NCBI RefSeq assembly: GCF_047123305.1
Contig: NZ_CP138918.1
Location: 3,906,001-3,970,000 of the forward strand
DNA: 64,000 nt
Reading direction: 5' to 3'
From: Thalassobius sp047123305
GTDB lineage: Bacteria; Pseudomonadota; Alphaproteobacteria; Rhodobacterales; Rhodobacteraceae
Part shown: positions 8,747 to 17,600 of the stretch, in pieces
Position numbering within the stretch: the first letter of the stretch is position 1
How the letters are laid out: every line of letters begins with the position of its first letter
Made by a program: the position numbers and the translations under genes
The notes under the pieces: generated by a model
Databases searched by the model: none
What the model was told of the DNA's origin: nothing
What the model saw: only the letters and a program-made list of their open reading frames with translations

Positions 8747-9913
8747 TTAACGTCTATGGCCTCGCAGAATATCGCCGATCTGGCCCTGCGGCCGGCTGCG
8801 GGTGAAGGCCAGAAGCATCCCAACCGCAATCCCGCCTGCAATCAACGAAGAGCCGCCATAGCTGACAAAGGGCAAGGTCATGCCCTTGGAGGGCAACAGC
8901 CGCACCGCCACCCCCATGTTGATCAGCGCCTGCACCGAGAACATCGCCGCCAGGCCAGTGCCCGCCAGCCGGATGAACGGGTCGCGTTCTTTGATCAACC
9001 GGTAGAAGGACCGCATGACGATCAGCGCATAGAGTGCGATCACCACCAAAACCAGCACCAGTCCGTATTCCTCGGCCGCAACGGCAATGATGAAATCAGT
9101 ATGGGCATCGGGCAGCGACCATTTCACCTCGCCCTCGCCCACGCCAACCCCAAAGAAGCCCCCTTCGCGGATGGCGTTGGTGGCATAACCGATCTGGGTG
9201 GTTGGATCGATGTCGGGGTTGAGGAACCCGTCAATCCGGCGGGCAAAATGTTCCGAGTTGTTATAGGCAAAGGTGCCACCCAGAATGACCAGCCCCGCCA
9301 TGCCCACCAAAAGCATCATCGGCGCACCCGCCACAAAATACATCACACCCCAGCCGAACAAGATCAGCGAAGCCTGGCCAAAGTCCGGCTGCAACGCCAG
9401 CACCACCACAATGAAACCGGTCAGCAGGAACGACCACAGCCGCCCCGGCGGGCCGTTGATTTCCTGACTGGCGGCCAGCAACCAGGCGGCCACCACAATG
9501 AAGCCCGGCTTCAGGAACTCCGACGGCTGCAGAGAGGCAAAGCCCAGCGAATACCAGCGCACCGCCCCTTTGCCGAAATCCGTGCCGAAAAACGGCAGCC
9601 CAAGAACGGCAATCAAAGCACAGCAAAACCCGATCACTGCCAGGCGGCGCACCAGCTGCGGGCTCATCATCGAGGTCAGGAACATCGCCAACAGCGCCGT
9701 GCCACCAAAAATCGCCTGCCGCTCAACATAGTGAAAAGGCTGAAACCCGTTCTTTTCCGCCAAAGGCGGTGAGGCCGCAAACCCCAACAGCAAGCCGATC
9801 CCAAACAGGATCAGGATGCAGGACACCGTCAGCTTATCCAGCGTACGCCACCATTTCGGGAGAACCGGCTCCACATCCCGCACAGGGACAGAACCATGCA
9901 CCATTGCTGTCAT
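8747..9913 (-). CDS. ftsW: septal peptidoglycan glycosyltransferase FtsW
   Basis: SEDS-family polytopic protein (388 residues, about ten membrane segments) that polymerises lipid II at the septum together with FtsI. The SEDS signatures are visible: GKGAVRW in the periplasmic loop, LQPSEFLKPGFIV with the functional glutamate region, QPDFGQASL and the C-terminal PFVSYGGSSLIAGG. The start at 9913 is the first in-frame ATG; the ribosome-binding site is weak. The upstream neighbour is an opposite-strand gene, so ftsW-murG-murC need a promoter separate from the mraZ-murD transcript. Confidence 0.95.
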   Translation of the reverse strand: MTAMVHGSVPVRDVEPVLPKWWRTLDKLTVSCILILFGIGLLLGFAASPPLAEKNGFQPFHYVERQAIFGGTALLAMFLTSMMSPQLVRRLAVIGFCCALIAVLGLPFFGTDFGKGAVRWYSLGFASLQPSEFLKPGFIVVAAWLLAASQEINGPPGRLWSFLLTGFIVVVLALQPDFGQASLILFGWGVMYFVAGAPMMLLVGMAGLVILGGTFAYNNSEHFARRIDGFLNPDIDPTTQIGYATNAIREGGFFGVGVGEGEVKWSLPDAHTDFIIAVAAEEYGLVLVLVVIALYALIVMRSFYRLIKERDPFIRLAGTGLAAMFSVQALINMGVAVRLLPSKGMTLPFVSYGGSSLIAGGIAVGMLLAFTRSRPQGQIGDILRGHRR

Positions 9914-10049
9914 GGGAAACTACTCTTACTGCCTCGATCACTGCCCCTTTGCGGGGTCTGTCCCTACCTTACCGCGAAAGCCGCAATCAGGCTAGCGATA
10001 ATCCCGCTCGAACTGATCCCCGCAAGACCCCGCTTAAGGTCACGGGCTG

Positions 10050-10090
10050 CGCGCCTTTCATCTTGCCCAAAATACTCAAATTCCCAGCCC
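10050..10090. repeat. candidate extragenic repeat end
   Basis: The stretch CTTTCATCTTGCCCAAAATA just before the flavoprotein gene resembles the reverse complement of the tail of the 11362-11435 repeat region (GGATATTTTCCCAAGCAGAA). From memory, similar GC hairpins next to a CCCAAAATACTC or AGGATATTTT box occur in many intergenic gaps of Roseobacter genomes. Two partly matching copies flanking one gene are seen here; identity as a dispersed repeat family is inferred. Confidence 0.3.
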
Positions 10091-10140
10091 TCCGCACCAG
10101 ATCCCTTGCAATTTCACCGCCACTCAGGCACCCCGCGCCC

Positions 10141-11334
10141 ATGCAGAAACCCAGCCACTATAAAACCGTGATCCTTGGTGCCGGTGCCGCCGGCATGATG
10201 TGCGCCATCCACGCAGGCCCCGACACGCTGGTGCTGGACCACGCCAAAGCCCCAGGTGAGAAGATCCGCATCTCGGGCGGCGGGCGCTGCAACTTCACTA
10301 ACATGTATGCCGGCCCGGAGAATTTTCTGGGCGGCAACCCGCATTTCCATAAGTCCGCGCTGGCCCGCTACACCCAATGGGATTTCATCGACATGGTGGC
10401 CCGCCACGGCATCGCCTACCATGAGAAAACTCTCGGCCAGCTGTTCTGCGATGACAGTGCCAAACAGATCATTGCAATGCTGCTGGATGAAATGGCCCGC
10501 GCGGGGGCGACGCTGTGGCTGAAAACCTCGATCAACGAAGTCAGCAAGACCGAGAGCGGCTTCGCTCTGCGGATCGAGAGCGAGGGCAAACGCAAGACCG
10601 TGACCTGCGACACGCTGGTGCTGGCCACTGGTGGCAAGTCGATCCCCAAGATGGGGGCGACGGGGCTGGCCTATGATCTGGCCCGCCAGTTCAACATGGC
10701 GGTCACAGACACCCGCGCCGGTCTGGTGCCGCTGACATTTAGCGACAAACGGTTTGCCGCGATCTCAGGCGTGTCGCTGCCGGTAAGGGCCACTGCAGGC
10801 GGCAAAAGCTTTGACGAAGCTCTGCTGTTCACCCACCGCGGCCTTTCCGGCCCGTCGATCCTGCAGATCTCATCTTATTGGCAAGAGGGCGAAGAGATTG
10901 CGATCAACCTATTCCCCGCTTCAGACCCGTTCATCCTGTTGCGCGATCAGCGCCAAAAGGCCGGGCGCAGGCAGTTAAGCAGTGAACTGTCCACCCTGCT
11001 GCCCGGCCGTCTGGTGGACTTTCTGACAGACGAGTTGGGTCTGAAACAGCGGTTGGCGGATCAATCCGATGCTGCCCTCCAGATTCTGGTGGACCGTTTG
11101 ACCCACTGGCGCCTGTTGCCGTCCGGTTCCGAAGGCTACCGCACCGCTGAGGTCACTCTGGGCGGCGTGGACACCGACGGGCTGTCCTCCAAAACGATGG
11201 AGAGCAAGACCGTTCCCGGCCTTTATGTGATCGGCGAAGCGGCGGATGTGACCGGCTGGTTGGGCGGCTTCAATTTCCAATGGGCCTGGTCGTCGGGCCA
11301 TGCGGCGGGCACAGCGCTCAGGGCGCGCATTTAA
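10141..11334 (+). CDS. YhiN/HI0933-type FAD-dependent oxidoreductase
   Basis: A 397-residue flavoprotein with N-terminal dinucleotide-binding motif VILGAGAAGMMCAIHAG, the family hallmark RISGGGRCNFTN, a mid-chain LATGGKSIPKMG motif and the C-terminal FAD contact GWLGGFNFQWAWSSGHAAG. Its substrate is unknown; relatives are called BaiN/RdsA-like or NAD(P)/FAD-dependent oxidoreductases. The ATG at 10141 is chosen because the Rossmann motif follows directly; the reading frame is open further upstream but overlaps ftsW. It is encoded against the direction of the dcw genes, between ftsW and murD. Confidence 0.9.
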   Translation: MQKPSHYKTVILGAGAAGMMCAIHAGPDTLVLDHAKAPGEKIRISGGGRCNFTNMYAGPENFLGGNPHFHKSALARYTQWDFIDMVARHGIAYHEKTLGQLFCDDSAKQIIAMLLDEMARAGATLWLKTSINEVSKTESGFALRIESEGKRKTVTCDTLVLATGGKSIPKMGATGLAYDLARQFNMAVTDTRAGLVPLTFSDKRFAAISGVSLPVRATAGGKSFDEALLFTHRGLSGPSILQISSYWQEGEEIAINLFPASDPFILLRDQRQKAGRRQLSSELSTLLPGRLVDFLTDELGLKQRLADQSDAALQILVDRLTHWRLLPSGSEGYRTAEVTLGGVDTDGLSSKTMESKTVPGLYVIGEAADVTGWLGGFNFQWAWSSGHAAGTALRARI

Positions 11335-11361
11335 GTCCCGAGCCGCAAACGGCCAAAGGAA

Positions 11362-11401
11362 AGGGGCTTTGCCCCTCTCCGGTCAAAATGGGATTTTGAC
11401 C
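11362..11401. terminator. tandem hairpins between convergent genes
   Basis: Two perfect hairpins lie between the converging flavoprotein gene and murD: AGGGGC-ttt-GCCCCT at 11362-11376 and GGTCAAAAT-ggg-ATTTTGACC at 11381-11401. The first is GC-rich; neither has a long T tract. Position between two 3' ends suggests a two-way transcription stop, possibly part of a dispersed extragenic repeat ending in AGGATATTTT at about 11412-11421. Confidence 0.5.
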
Positions 11402-11433
11402 GTTCACTCCCCAGGATATTTTCCCAAGCAGAA

Positions 11434-12834
11434 CTAGCCAAGGTGTTTAGAGACCTCGGCAATGAAATCCTCGCCCCGTTTTTCAAAGCTGTCGTATTGA
11501 TCAAAACTGGCCGCCGCTGGTGCCAGCAAGACGGTATCGCCGTCCTCCGCCTCAGCGCTGGCCTGCGCTACGGCCGCGGCCATTGTGGTGCAGACCGCCA
11601 CGTCGCAGCCTTCCAGCTGCAGGGCAAACTGCGCCGCCTCGCGACCAATGACATAGGCTTTGGAAACATGGGACAGCGCCGGTTCCAGCGCCGCAAGCCC
11701 GCCTTCTTTTTCCAGCCCGCCGCAGATCCAGCGGATGTTGTCGAACGCCTGCAGCGCCTTCAGTGCCGCATCTACATTGGTGGCTTTGGAATCGTTCACG
11801 AAGGACACGCCGTCCTTCTCACCCACACGCTGGCTGCGATGGGGCAGGCCGGCAAAGGTGTGGAAGGCATCTTCGATCATGCGCGGCGCCAGCCCCAAGG
11901 CGCGGCAGGCGGCATAGGCGGCGCAGGCGTTTTGATGGTTATGCGCGCCGGGCAGCCCCGGCACCTTGCGCAGGTCGATGGATCCCGCCTGACGGCCCTT
12001 GCGATATTCGCTGAGGAACCCTTTGCGGGCAAAGACGTTCCAGCCTGGCCCTGAAAGCTTGCCCGCCGCGGAAATTCGGATCACCCGATCATCCGCTGCC
12101 CCATGGGTCAGCTGGTTGACCATATAGCGGCCTTCTGCTTCGTCCACGCCAATGATGGCGCGGTCCGGCCCACCTTCGGCAAAGAGGCGACGTTTGGCGG
12201 CGAAATACCCGCCCATGCCCGCGTGCCGGTCCAGATGATCCGGGCTGAGGTTGGTAAAGACGGCAATATCCGGTGTCAGGGCACGTGCCAGATCCGTCTG
12301 ATAGCTGGAAAGCTCCAGCAACACCACGCCACCATCCTCAGGCGGGTCGATGTCCAGCACACCGCGGCCAATGTTGCCTGCCAGCTGGACTGGCTTACCT
12401 GCTTCGGTCAGCACATGGTGGATCAGCGCCGAAGTGGTGGATTTTCCGTTGGACCCGGTCACTGCCACAACACGCGGCGGCTGGTCGTACATGTCCCAGG
12501 CCCCCGATCCGAAAGAGCGGAAGAACAACCCGATGTCATTGTCGACCGGCACACCGGCCTCCCAGGCGGCGGCGATCACCTTGTTCGGGGTGGGGTAAAG
12601 ATGCGGAATACCGGGGCTGACCACCAGCCAGGCGATCCCCTCAAAAGCGCCGGAACGGCCAAGATCGCGGATCTCAAAGCCTTCGCCCTCAGCCCGCTCG
12701 CGTGCGGCGGCATTGTCATCCCAGCAGACCGGCGTGGCGCCCCCGGCCTCCAACGCGCGCGCTGCCGAAAGGCCTGAGCGACCCAGCCCCAGAATGGCAA
12801 CCGACTTGCCCTCAAAACCCGATACCGGAATCAT
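11434..12834 (-). CDS. murD: UDP-N-acetylmuramoyl-L-alanine--D-glutamate ligase
   Basis: Adds D-Glu to UDP-MurNAc-L-Ala in the cytoplasm. The 466-residue protein has the UDP-binding N-terminal motif VAILGLGRSGLSAARAL, the P-loop GSNGKSTTSALI, the NLSPDHLDRH segment and FVNDSKATNVDAALKAL, all diagnostic of MurD. The ATG at 12834 starts MIPVSGFEGK; an in-frame codon 4 residues upstream is an alternative. Downstream is a convergent gene, and upstream is a 730-bp gap to mraY that normal clusters lack. Confidence 0.96.
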   Translation of the reverse strand: MIPVSGFEGKSVAILGLGRSGLSAARALEAGGATPVCWDDNAAARERAEGEGFEIRDLGRSGAFEGIAWLVVSPGIPHLYPTPNKVIAAAWEAGVPVDNDIGLFFRSFGSGAWDMYDQPPRVVAVTGSNGKSTTSALIHHVLTEAGKPVQLAGNIGRGVLDIDPPEDGGVVLLELSSYQTDLARALTPDIAVFTNLSPDHLDRHAGMGGYFAAKRRLFAEGGPDRAIIGVDEAEGRYMVNQLTHGAADDRVIRISAAGKLSGPGWNVFARKGFLSEYRKGRQAGSIDLRKVPGLPGAHNHQNACAAYAACRALGLAPRMIEDAFHTFAGLPHRSQRVGEKDGVSFVNDSKATNVDAALKALQAFDNIRWICGGLEKEGGLAALEPALSHVSKAYVIGREAAQFALQLEGCDVAVCTTMAAAVAQASAEAEDGDTVLLAPAAASFDQYDSFEKRGEDFIAEVSKHLG

Positions 12835-13096
12835 ACGCGCCCCCATAAATTTGCTTAATTCAGCGCTACCGAATTATGCGCAGTTTTGCCAGTGGGGGAA
12901 TGTGAGGGGATAGGATAGATGGGTGATGGAGGAGAGGAATGGGTTCCAAAGACCTGCGAGCGCACCTGTTGCAAGTCATACTCGGAACTCTCGTTTCCTT
13001 GGTCAACTAGTGGATTGATACGCGTGCCCAAAGCAGACAAAACTCAGATGCGAAACTATTGGTCTCTTGAACCAAGAAATTGCCAGAGGTTGCGCA

Positions 13097-13414
13097 ATGC
13101 CAAATCAAACTCTGAAGTGGTGTTCGGTTTTCCTATTGTGGGCTTGCGTCTTGCTACTAAGCGCCTCGCCAGCGATCGCCATCGGCTTTGGCTTTCTTTC
13201 AGCAATTTGCTTGAGCATTGGGACGTACAGATATCAAGGGGAACAAGTGAGATTGAGTAAACCATATGTCAAACAATCAAAGGTGATCAGCTTGGCCCTT
13301 CGGGAACCCCAGCAAGTTGGGCCGCTCAACGCATCTCTAATCTGGCTCTTTCATCCTGGTTTCTTTGCTTCTTGTTGCTGCGCATTGGCTTTGCACCTTT
13401 CATCACATTCCTAA
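13097..13414 (+). CDS. possible small two-helix membrane protein
   Basis: A 105-residue frame starting with MPNQTLKWCSVFLLWACVLL, with AGAGG 7 nt before the ATG. It has two hydrophobic segments at about residues 6-24 and 26-42, then a basic loop. Its second half looks less like protein and overlaps a different frame that reads better, so the true gene may end or shift frame near 13260-13290. No family recognised. It could be noise; the good ribosome-binding site and hydrophobic pattern are the only support. Confidence 0.3.
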   Translation: MPNQTLKWCSVFLLWACVLLLSASPAIAIGFGFLSAICLSIGTYRYQGEQVRLSKPYVKQSKVISLALREPQQVGPLNASLIWLFHPGFFASCCCALALHLSSHS

Positions 13415-13503
13415 TCCGCAGACAAAAAGCCGAGCAACGGCAGCAAGATCCGCTTTCATTGATCATCAATTACTCCTCTTCGTGTCCGCTAACCCTTGTG
13501 TAG
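13266..13503 (+). pseudogene. frameshifted small membrane protein gene
   Basis: Starting at ATG 13266 the frame reads MSNNQR and stops. If one G is removed from the GG at 13282-13283, it continues as MSNNQSDQLGPSGTPASWAA and on to a clear membrane segment (SSWFLCFLLLRIGFAPFITF), a charged tail LIRRQKAEQRQ and a stop at 13501-13503, about 78 codons in all. The uninterrupted downstream frame and its natural composition make a real gene broken by a 1-bp insertion plausible. A sequencing error is the alternative explanation. Confidence 0.4.
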
Positions 13504-13530
13504 CGGGCATGAAAAAAGCGCGCCCTTTTT
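13487..13530 (+). terminator. weak hairpins after the broken small gene
   Basis: CCGCTA (13487-13492) pairs with TAGCGG (13501-13506), overlapping the stop codon of the broken gene, and AAAAAG (13513-13518) pairs with CTTTTT (13525-13530), giving a T-rich 3' side. Together they could end plus-strand transcripts before they run into mraY from behind. Stems are short. Confidence 0.3.
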
Positions 13531-13564
13531 GGACACGCTTCTTAATTCTCCACTCAAATAGCGC

Positions 13565-14647
13565 CTACCGCACTTTCAGCGTGGCCAGTCCGATCATGGC
13601 GAGGATCAGGGCGATGATCCAGAAGCGGATCACGATCTGCGGTTCGGCCCAACCCTTTTTCTCATAGTGATGGTGGATTGGCGCCATCAGGAACACCCGC
13701 TTGCCGGTGCGTTTGAAATAGAGGACTTGGATGATCACGCTCAGCGCCTCGACCACAAACAGGCCGCCGATTACGGCCCAGACAATCTCGTGCTTGGTGG
13801 CCACGGCGATCGCTCCCAATGCGCCCCCCAGAGCCAGTGAACCGGTGTCGCCCATGAACACAGCCGCAGGCGGGGCGTTGTACCACAGGAAGCCCAGACC
13901 GCCGCCGATGAGGCCGGCCACAAAAATCAGGATCTCCCCGGTGCCCGGCACGTAATGCACGTCCAGATAAGAGGTGAAATCGACGCGGCCCACCGCATAG
14001 GCAATCACCCCCAGCGCACCGGCCGCAATCATCACCGGCATGATCGCCAGACCATCCAGTCCATCGGTCAGGTTCACCGCATTGGCGGAGCCCACGATGA
14101 CGATCATCGAAAACGGCACAAAGAAGTAGCCCAGGTAGAGCAGTGTGTCTTTGAACACCGGCAGCGCCAGTTGGTTTTGCAGCCCTTCAGGGTGGTAACA
14201 CGCCGCCCAATAGCCGGCGATACCCGCGATCAGGAAGCCAAGCAGCAAACGCACCTTGCCCGGCACGCCTGCGGTGTTCTGCTTGGACACTTTGGCGAAA
14301 TCATCGGCAAAGCCAATGGCGGCAAAACTCATGGTCACAAAGAGCACCAGCCAGACAAAGGGATTGTCGAGCCGCGCCCAAAGCACGGTTGAGGTCAGCA
14401 ATGCGCCCACGATCAGCAACCCGCCCATTGTGGGGGTCCCAGCTTTGACAAAATGCCCTTCCGGACCGTCATCGCGGATCGGCTGGCCTTTGCCCTGCTT
14501 GCGGCGCAGCACGTTGATCAGCGGCTTGCCAAAGAGGAAGCCAAAGATCAGCGCCGTCATAAAGGCACCGCCCGCGCGGAAGGTGATGTAGCGAAACAAG
14601 TTGAAGAAGTCGCCACCGTCCGACAGTCCGGTCAACCAATATAGCAT
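13565..14647 (-). CDS. mraY: phospho-N-acetylmuramoyl-pentapeptide transferase
   Basis: Polytopic inner-membrane enzyme that moves phospho-MurNAc-pentapeptide from UDP to undecaprenyl phosphate, making lipid I. The 360-residue product has about ten membrane segments and the diagnostic motifs NAVNLTDGLDGLA (active-site Asp pair), VFMGDTGSLALGG and the cytoplasmic His cluster MAPIHHHYEKKGW. Start at 14647 gives MLYWLTGLSDG as in relatives. It follows murF by 11 bp and is co-transcribed with it. Confidence 0.97.
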   Translation of the reverse strand: MLYWLTGLSDGGDFFNLFRYITFRAGGAFMTALIFGFLFGKPLINVLRRKQGKGQPIRDDGPEGHFVKAGTPTMGGLLIVGALLTSTVLWARLDNPFVWLVLFVTMSFAAIGFADDFAKVSKQNTAGVPGKVRLLLGFLIAGIAGYWAACYHPEGLQNQLALPVFKDTLLYLGYFFVPFSMIVIVGSANAVNLTDGLDGLAIMPVMIAAGALGVIAYAVGRVDFTSYLDVHYVPGTGEILIFVAGLIGGGLGFLWYNAPPAAVFMGDTGSLALGGALGAIAVATKHEIVWAVIGGLFVVEALSVIIQVLYFKRTGKRVFLMAPIHHHYEKKGWAEPQIVIRFWIIALILAMIGLATLKVR

Positions 14648-14658
14648 TCTCTGGCCCT

Positions 14659-16092
14659 TTATTCAGAATGGGGCGCGGCATGGCCCAGTTTTCGGATCGC
14701 GTCAACAACCTTGGAGACTTTTGCTCCTTTAGATCCCTTCACAAGCACAACGTCACCTGCGTCGATCAACCTATGGGCGCGATCGGCCATGGTTTCGGCC
14801 TCTTCCACCCAATCGCCGCGAATATTGTCCGACAGTTTTGCCCACAGCCGGTTCATCCGTGGCCCGACGCAGTGAATCAGATCGATCTCGGCCAGAAACG
14901 GCAGCTCCGCCACGGCTTCGTGCAGCTGCATTTCCTCTGGCCCCAGTTCCAGCATGTCGCCAAGGACGGCAATCCGGCGGCCCTTTTCGATGCGGCCCAG
15001 CCCGTCTTGCGGTTTGGCGGCCGCCAGCACTTCCAAGGCGGCAGTCATCGAGGTGGGGTTGGCGTTGAACGCGTCGTCAATCAGCTCGACCACTTGTTCG
15101 CTGAGCACCGGATCCAGCTGGATCCGTTCACGCATTCCGCGCCCCGCAGGGGGCAGCCAGCGCGCCAGATCTGCCGCCGCCAGTGCCACGTCGAGCCCCA
15201 GCGCCTCCACCACGGCCAGCACGCCCATGCCGTTGACGGCGAAGTGGCGGCCTGCGGCCATGATTTTGTAGAGCACCGGCAGATCGCCCGCCTGCCCTTC
15301 GGCCACGGTGACCGTGTCGATCAGGGAGAGTTTGGTGATTTGATAGGCGTTGCGCTCCGCCTCACCAAACAGCAAGGTTTTGCCGGCTTTCTCGGCCGCC
15401 TTGGCCTCAAGAATGGCGGCTGTGCCAAGGTCGCCGTTGCTGACGGCCGTGCCGTTTGGCTCCAAACCCTCAAAGATTGCCGCCTTTTCATGGGCGATGC
15501 CGTCGATGTTTTCGAACGCCTCTAGATGGGCGGCGGCTACCGTTGTCACCATCGCTACATGCGGCCGCGCCATGCGGGCCAGCGGGGCAATTTCACCGGG
15601 GTTGCTCATGCCGATTTCGATCACGGCAAATTCGGTGTCGGCGGGCATGCGCGCCAAAGTCAGCGGCACGCCCCAGTGGTTGTTATAGCTGGCCTCAGCC
15701 ACATGGGTTTTGCCCTGCGCCGACAGGACATCGCGCAGCATTTCCTTGGTCGAAGTTTTCCCGACTGAGCCGGTCACCGCCACAACCTGCGCCGCCGTAC
15801 GGGCACGGGCCGCAATGCCAAGTGCCTCAAGCCCCGGCAGAACATCCTCAACGATCAACAGGGGCGCATCCTCAGCCACGCCCTCCGGACGGTGGCTGAC
15901 CAATGCGGCCCCGGCGCCTTTTGCCAAGGCCTGCGCCACAAAGTCATGGCCGTCCCGCGCCGCCTTCAGAGCCACAAACAGATCGCCGGGCTGGATCGTG
16001 CGGGTGTCGATGGAAACGCCCGTGACAGCCCAGTCGCCAATTGCCTGGCCGCCGGTTGCGGCGGCGGCCTCTTCCGCGGTCCAAAGCGTCAT
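14659..16092 (-). CDS. murF: UDP-N-acetylmuramoyl-tripeptide--D-alanyl-D-alanine ligase
   Basis: Adds D-Ala-D-Ala to the UDP-MurNAc tripeptide. The 477-residue product has the Mur-ligase P-loop GSVGKTSTKEML, the MSNPGEIAPLARMARP segment, DDAFNANPTSM and the C-terminal domain motif AVLGDMLELG. Length and domain order are standard. Its start overlaps the murE stop by 4 bp (ATGA). Confidence 0.96.
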   Translation of the reverse strand: MTLWTAEEAAAATGGQAIGDWAVTGVSIDTRTIQPGDLFVALKAARDGHDFVAQALAKGAGAALVSHRPEGVAEDAPLLIVEDVLPGLEALGIAARARTAAQVVAVTGSVGKTSTKEMLRDVLSAQGKTHVAEASYNNHWGVPLTLARMPADTEFAVIEIGMSNPGEIAPLARMARPHVAMVTTVAAAHLEAFENIDGIAHEKAAIFEGLEPNGTAVSNGDLGTAAILEAKAAEKAGKTLLFGEAERNAYQITKLSLIDTVTVAEGQAGDLPVLYKIMAAGRHFAVNGMGVLAVVEALGLDVALAAADLARWLPPAGRGMRERIQLDPVLSEQVVELIDDAFNANPTSMTAALEVLAAAKPQDGLGRIEKGRRIAVLGDMLELGPEEMQLHEAVAELPFLAEIDLIHCVGPRMNRLWAKLSDNIRGDWVEEAETMADRAHRLIDAGDVVLVKGSKGAKVSKVVDAIRKLGHAAPHSE

Positions 16093-17573
16093 GCCAGACC
16101 TCCGTCCAATGCGCTGACCGCCAGGCTGGCTTGTTCAACGTCGTCAAAAGGATAGATCACGTCACCCACGGTCTGGCCGGTTTCATGCCCCTTGCCCGCG
16201 ATGAGCAGCGCATCCCCCGGACCCAAGGCATCAATGCCGCGCAGGATCGCTTCGGCGCGGTCGCCGACCTCAATTGCGTCAGGACAGCCCAGCAGCACCT
16301 CTTGCCGGATCACTGCCGGATCTTCGCTGCGCGGATTGTCGTCACTGATGATGACGAGATCCGCGTTTTCTGCTGCGGCCTTGCCCATCAGCGGACGTTT
16401 GGTGCGATCGCGGTCGCCGCCTGCGCCCACAATCACCACCAGACGCCCCATCACATGGGGACGCAACGCCTTCAGCGCGGTCTCCACCGCATCCGGCGTA
16501 TGGGCGTAATCCACAAACACCGCCGCGCCGTTTTCACGGGTTGCCGCCAATTGCATACGGCCGCGCACGGTGCCGAGATTGGGCAGCGTTTCAAACACCG
16601 CATCCGGCTTGGCCCCACAGGCAATCACCAGACCGGCTGCCAGCAGCACGTTTTCCGCCTGAAACCCGCCGATAAGCGGCAGCCGCATGTGATGCACCTT
16701 GCCGAGATAGGCAAACCGCACCTCTTGCGAGGTGGCATCAAACCGCAGGCCCTGCAGCTGCAATTCCGCATTGGGCGACCGGCCGACACGGATCAGCCTC
16801 TGCCCCCGCTCCTCGGCCAGCGCTGCCACATCCTGGCCACGCGGATCGTCGATGTTCACGACCACCGTGCCCTCTTCGGGCAGCACCCGGGTGAACAGAC
16901 CTGCCTTGGCATTGAAGTATTCCTCAAACGTCTCGTGATAATCGAGGTGATCCTGGGTGAAGTTGGTGAAGCCTGCCGCTTTCAGATGAACGCCATCCAG
17001 ACGCCGCTGCGCCAACCCGTGGGAGGAGGCCTCCATCGCGGCATGGGAAATGCCCTCCGCTGCGGCCTCGGCCAGGGTGCGATGCAGGGTGATCGGTTCC
17101 GGCGTGGTGTGGCTCAAAGGTGCGGTCCAGGCCCCTTCAACACCGGTAGTGCCAAGGTTCACCGCCTCTTCGCCAAGCTCCATCCAGATCTGGCGGGCAA
17201 AGGTAGAAACAGAGGTTTTGCCATTGGTGCCGGTGACCGCAATCATCGTGGCGGGCTGTGCGCCGAACCATAGGGCCGCCGTATAGGCCAGCGTCTGACG
17301 CGGGTCTTCGGCAACCACCACCGCCACATCGGCAGCTTCCAGCGCATCGGCAGCCAAAGCGGCCCCTTCGGCATCGGTCAAAACGGCCGCAGCGCCAAGT
17401 TCCAGCGCCATCGGGATGAAGCGTGCCCCATGCACCTGTGTGCCGGGTAAAGCGGCAAACAACGCCCCCTGCCCCACGGCACGGCTGTCCACACAAACAT
17501 CTGTAATTGCTGGGTTCCGCCCGCCCGAGGCCGTCAGCCCCAAATCGCTCAGCGTTTTCGCCTGCTCTGCCAT
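16089..17573 (-). CDS. murE: UDP-MurNAc-L-Ala-D-Glu--meso-diaminopimelate ligase
   Basis: Adds the third residue of the stem peptide. The 494-residue product has the P-loop GTNGKTSVSTFARQ, the NFTQDHLDYHETFEEYF segment and the SDDNPRSEDP motif, whose DNPR sequence marks enzymes that use meso-diaminopimelate rather than lysine. This fits a Gram-negative wall. It lies 27 bp after ftsI and overlaps murF. Confidence 0.97.
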   Translation of the reverse strand: MAEQAKTLSDLGLTASGGRNPAITDVCVDSRAVGQGALFAALPGTQVHGARFIPMALELGAAAVLTDAEGAALAADALEAADVAVVVAEDPRQTLAYTAALWFGAQPATMIAVTGTNGKTSVSTFARQIWMELGEEAVNLGTTGVEGAWTAPLSHTTPEPITLHRTLAEAAAEGISHAAMEASSHGLAQRRLDGVHLKAAGFTNFTQDHLDYHETFEEYFNAKAGLFTRVLPEEGTVVVNIDDPRGQDVAALAEERGQRLIRVGRSPNAELQLQGLRFDATSQEVRFAYLGKVHHMRLPLIGGFQAENVLLAAGLVIACGAKPDAVFETLPNLGTVRGRMQLAATRENGAAVFVDYAHTPDAVETALKALRPHVMGRLVVIVGAGGDRDRTKRPLMGKAAAENADLVIISDDNPRSEDPAVIRQEVLLGCPDAIEVGDRAEAILRGIDALGPGDALLIAGKGHETGQTVGDVIYPFDDVEQASLAVSALDGGLA

Positions 17574-17600
17574 CGTGTGCCTTTCCGGCGTTTGCCCCGG

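Larger units (their letters stand above)
12835..13564. other. 730-bp insertion between murD and mraY
   Basis: In most dcw clusters mraY and murD are adjacent; here 730 bp separate them. The stretch looks lower in GC than its flanks and carries plus-strand hydrophobic reading frames described separately (13097-13414 and 13266-13503), followed by weak hairpins at 13487-13530. The first 200 bp (12847-13060) hold nothing I can identify. The composition and the broken gene suggest acquired DNA that has decayed. Confidence 0.5.

Noticed and set aside
12919..13260. 113-codon plus-strand frame in the murD-mraY gap
   Set aside because: No hydrophobic or domain pattern, no ribosome-binding site, and it overlaps the more protein-like frame from 13097.
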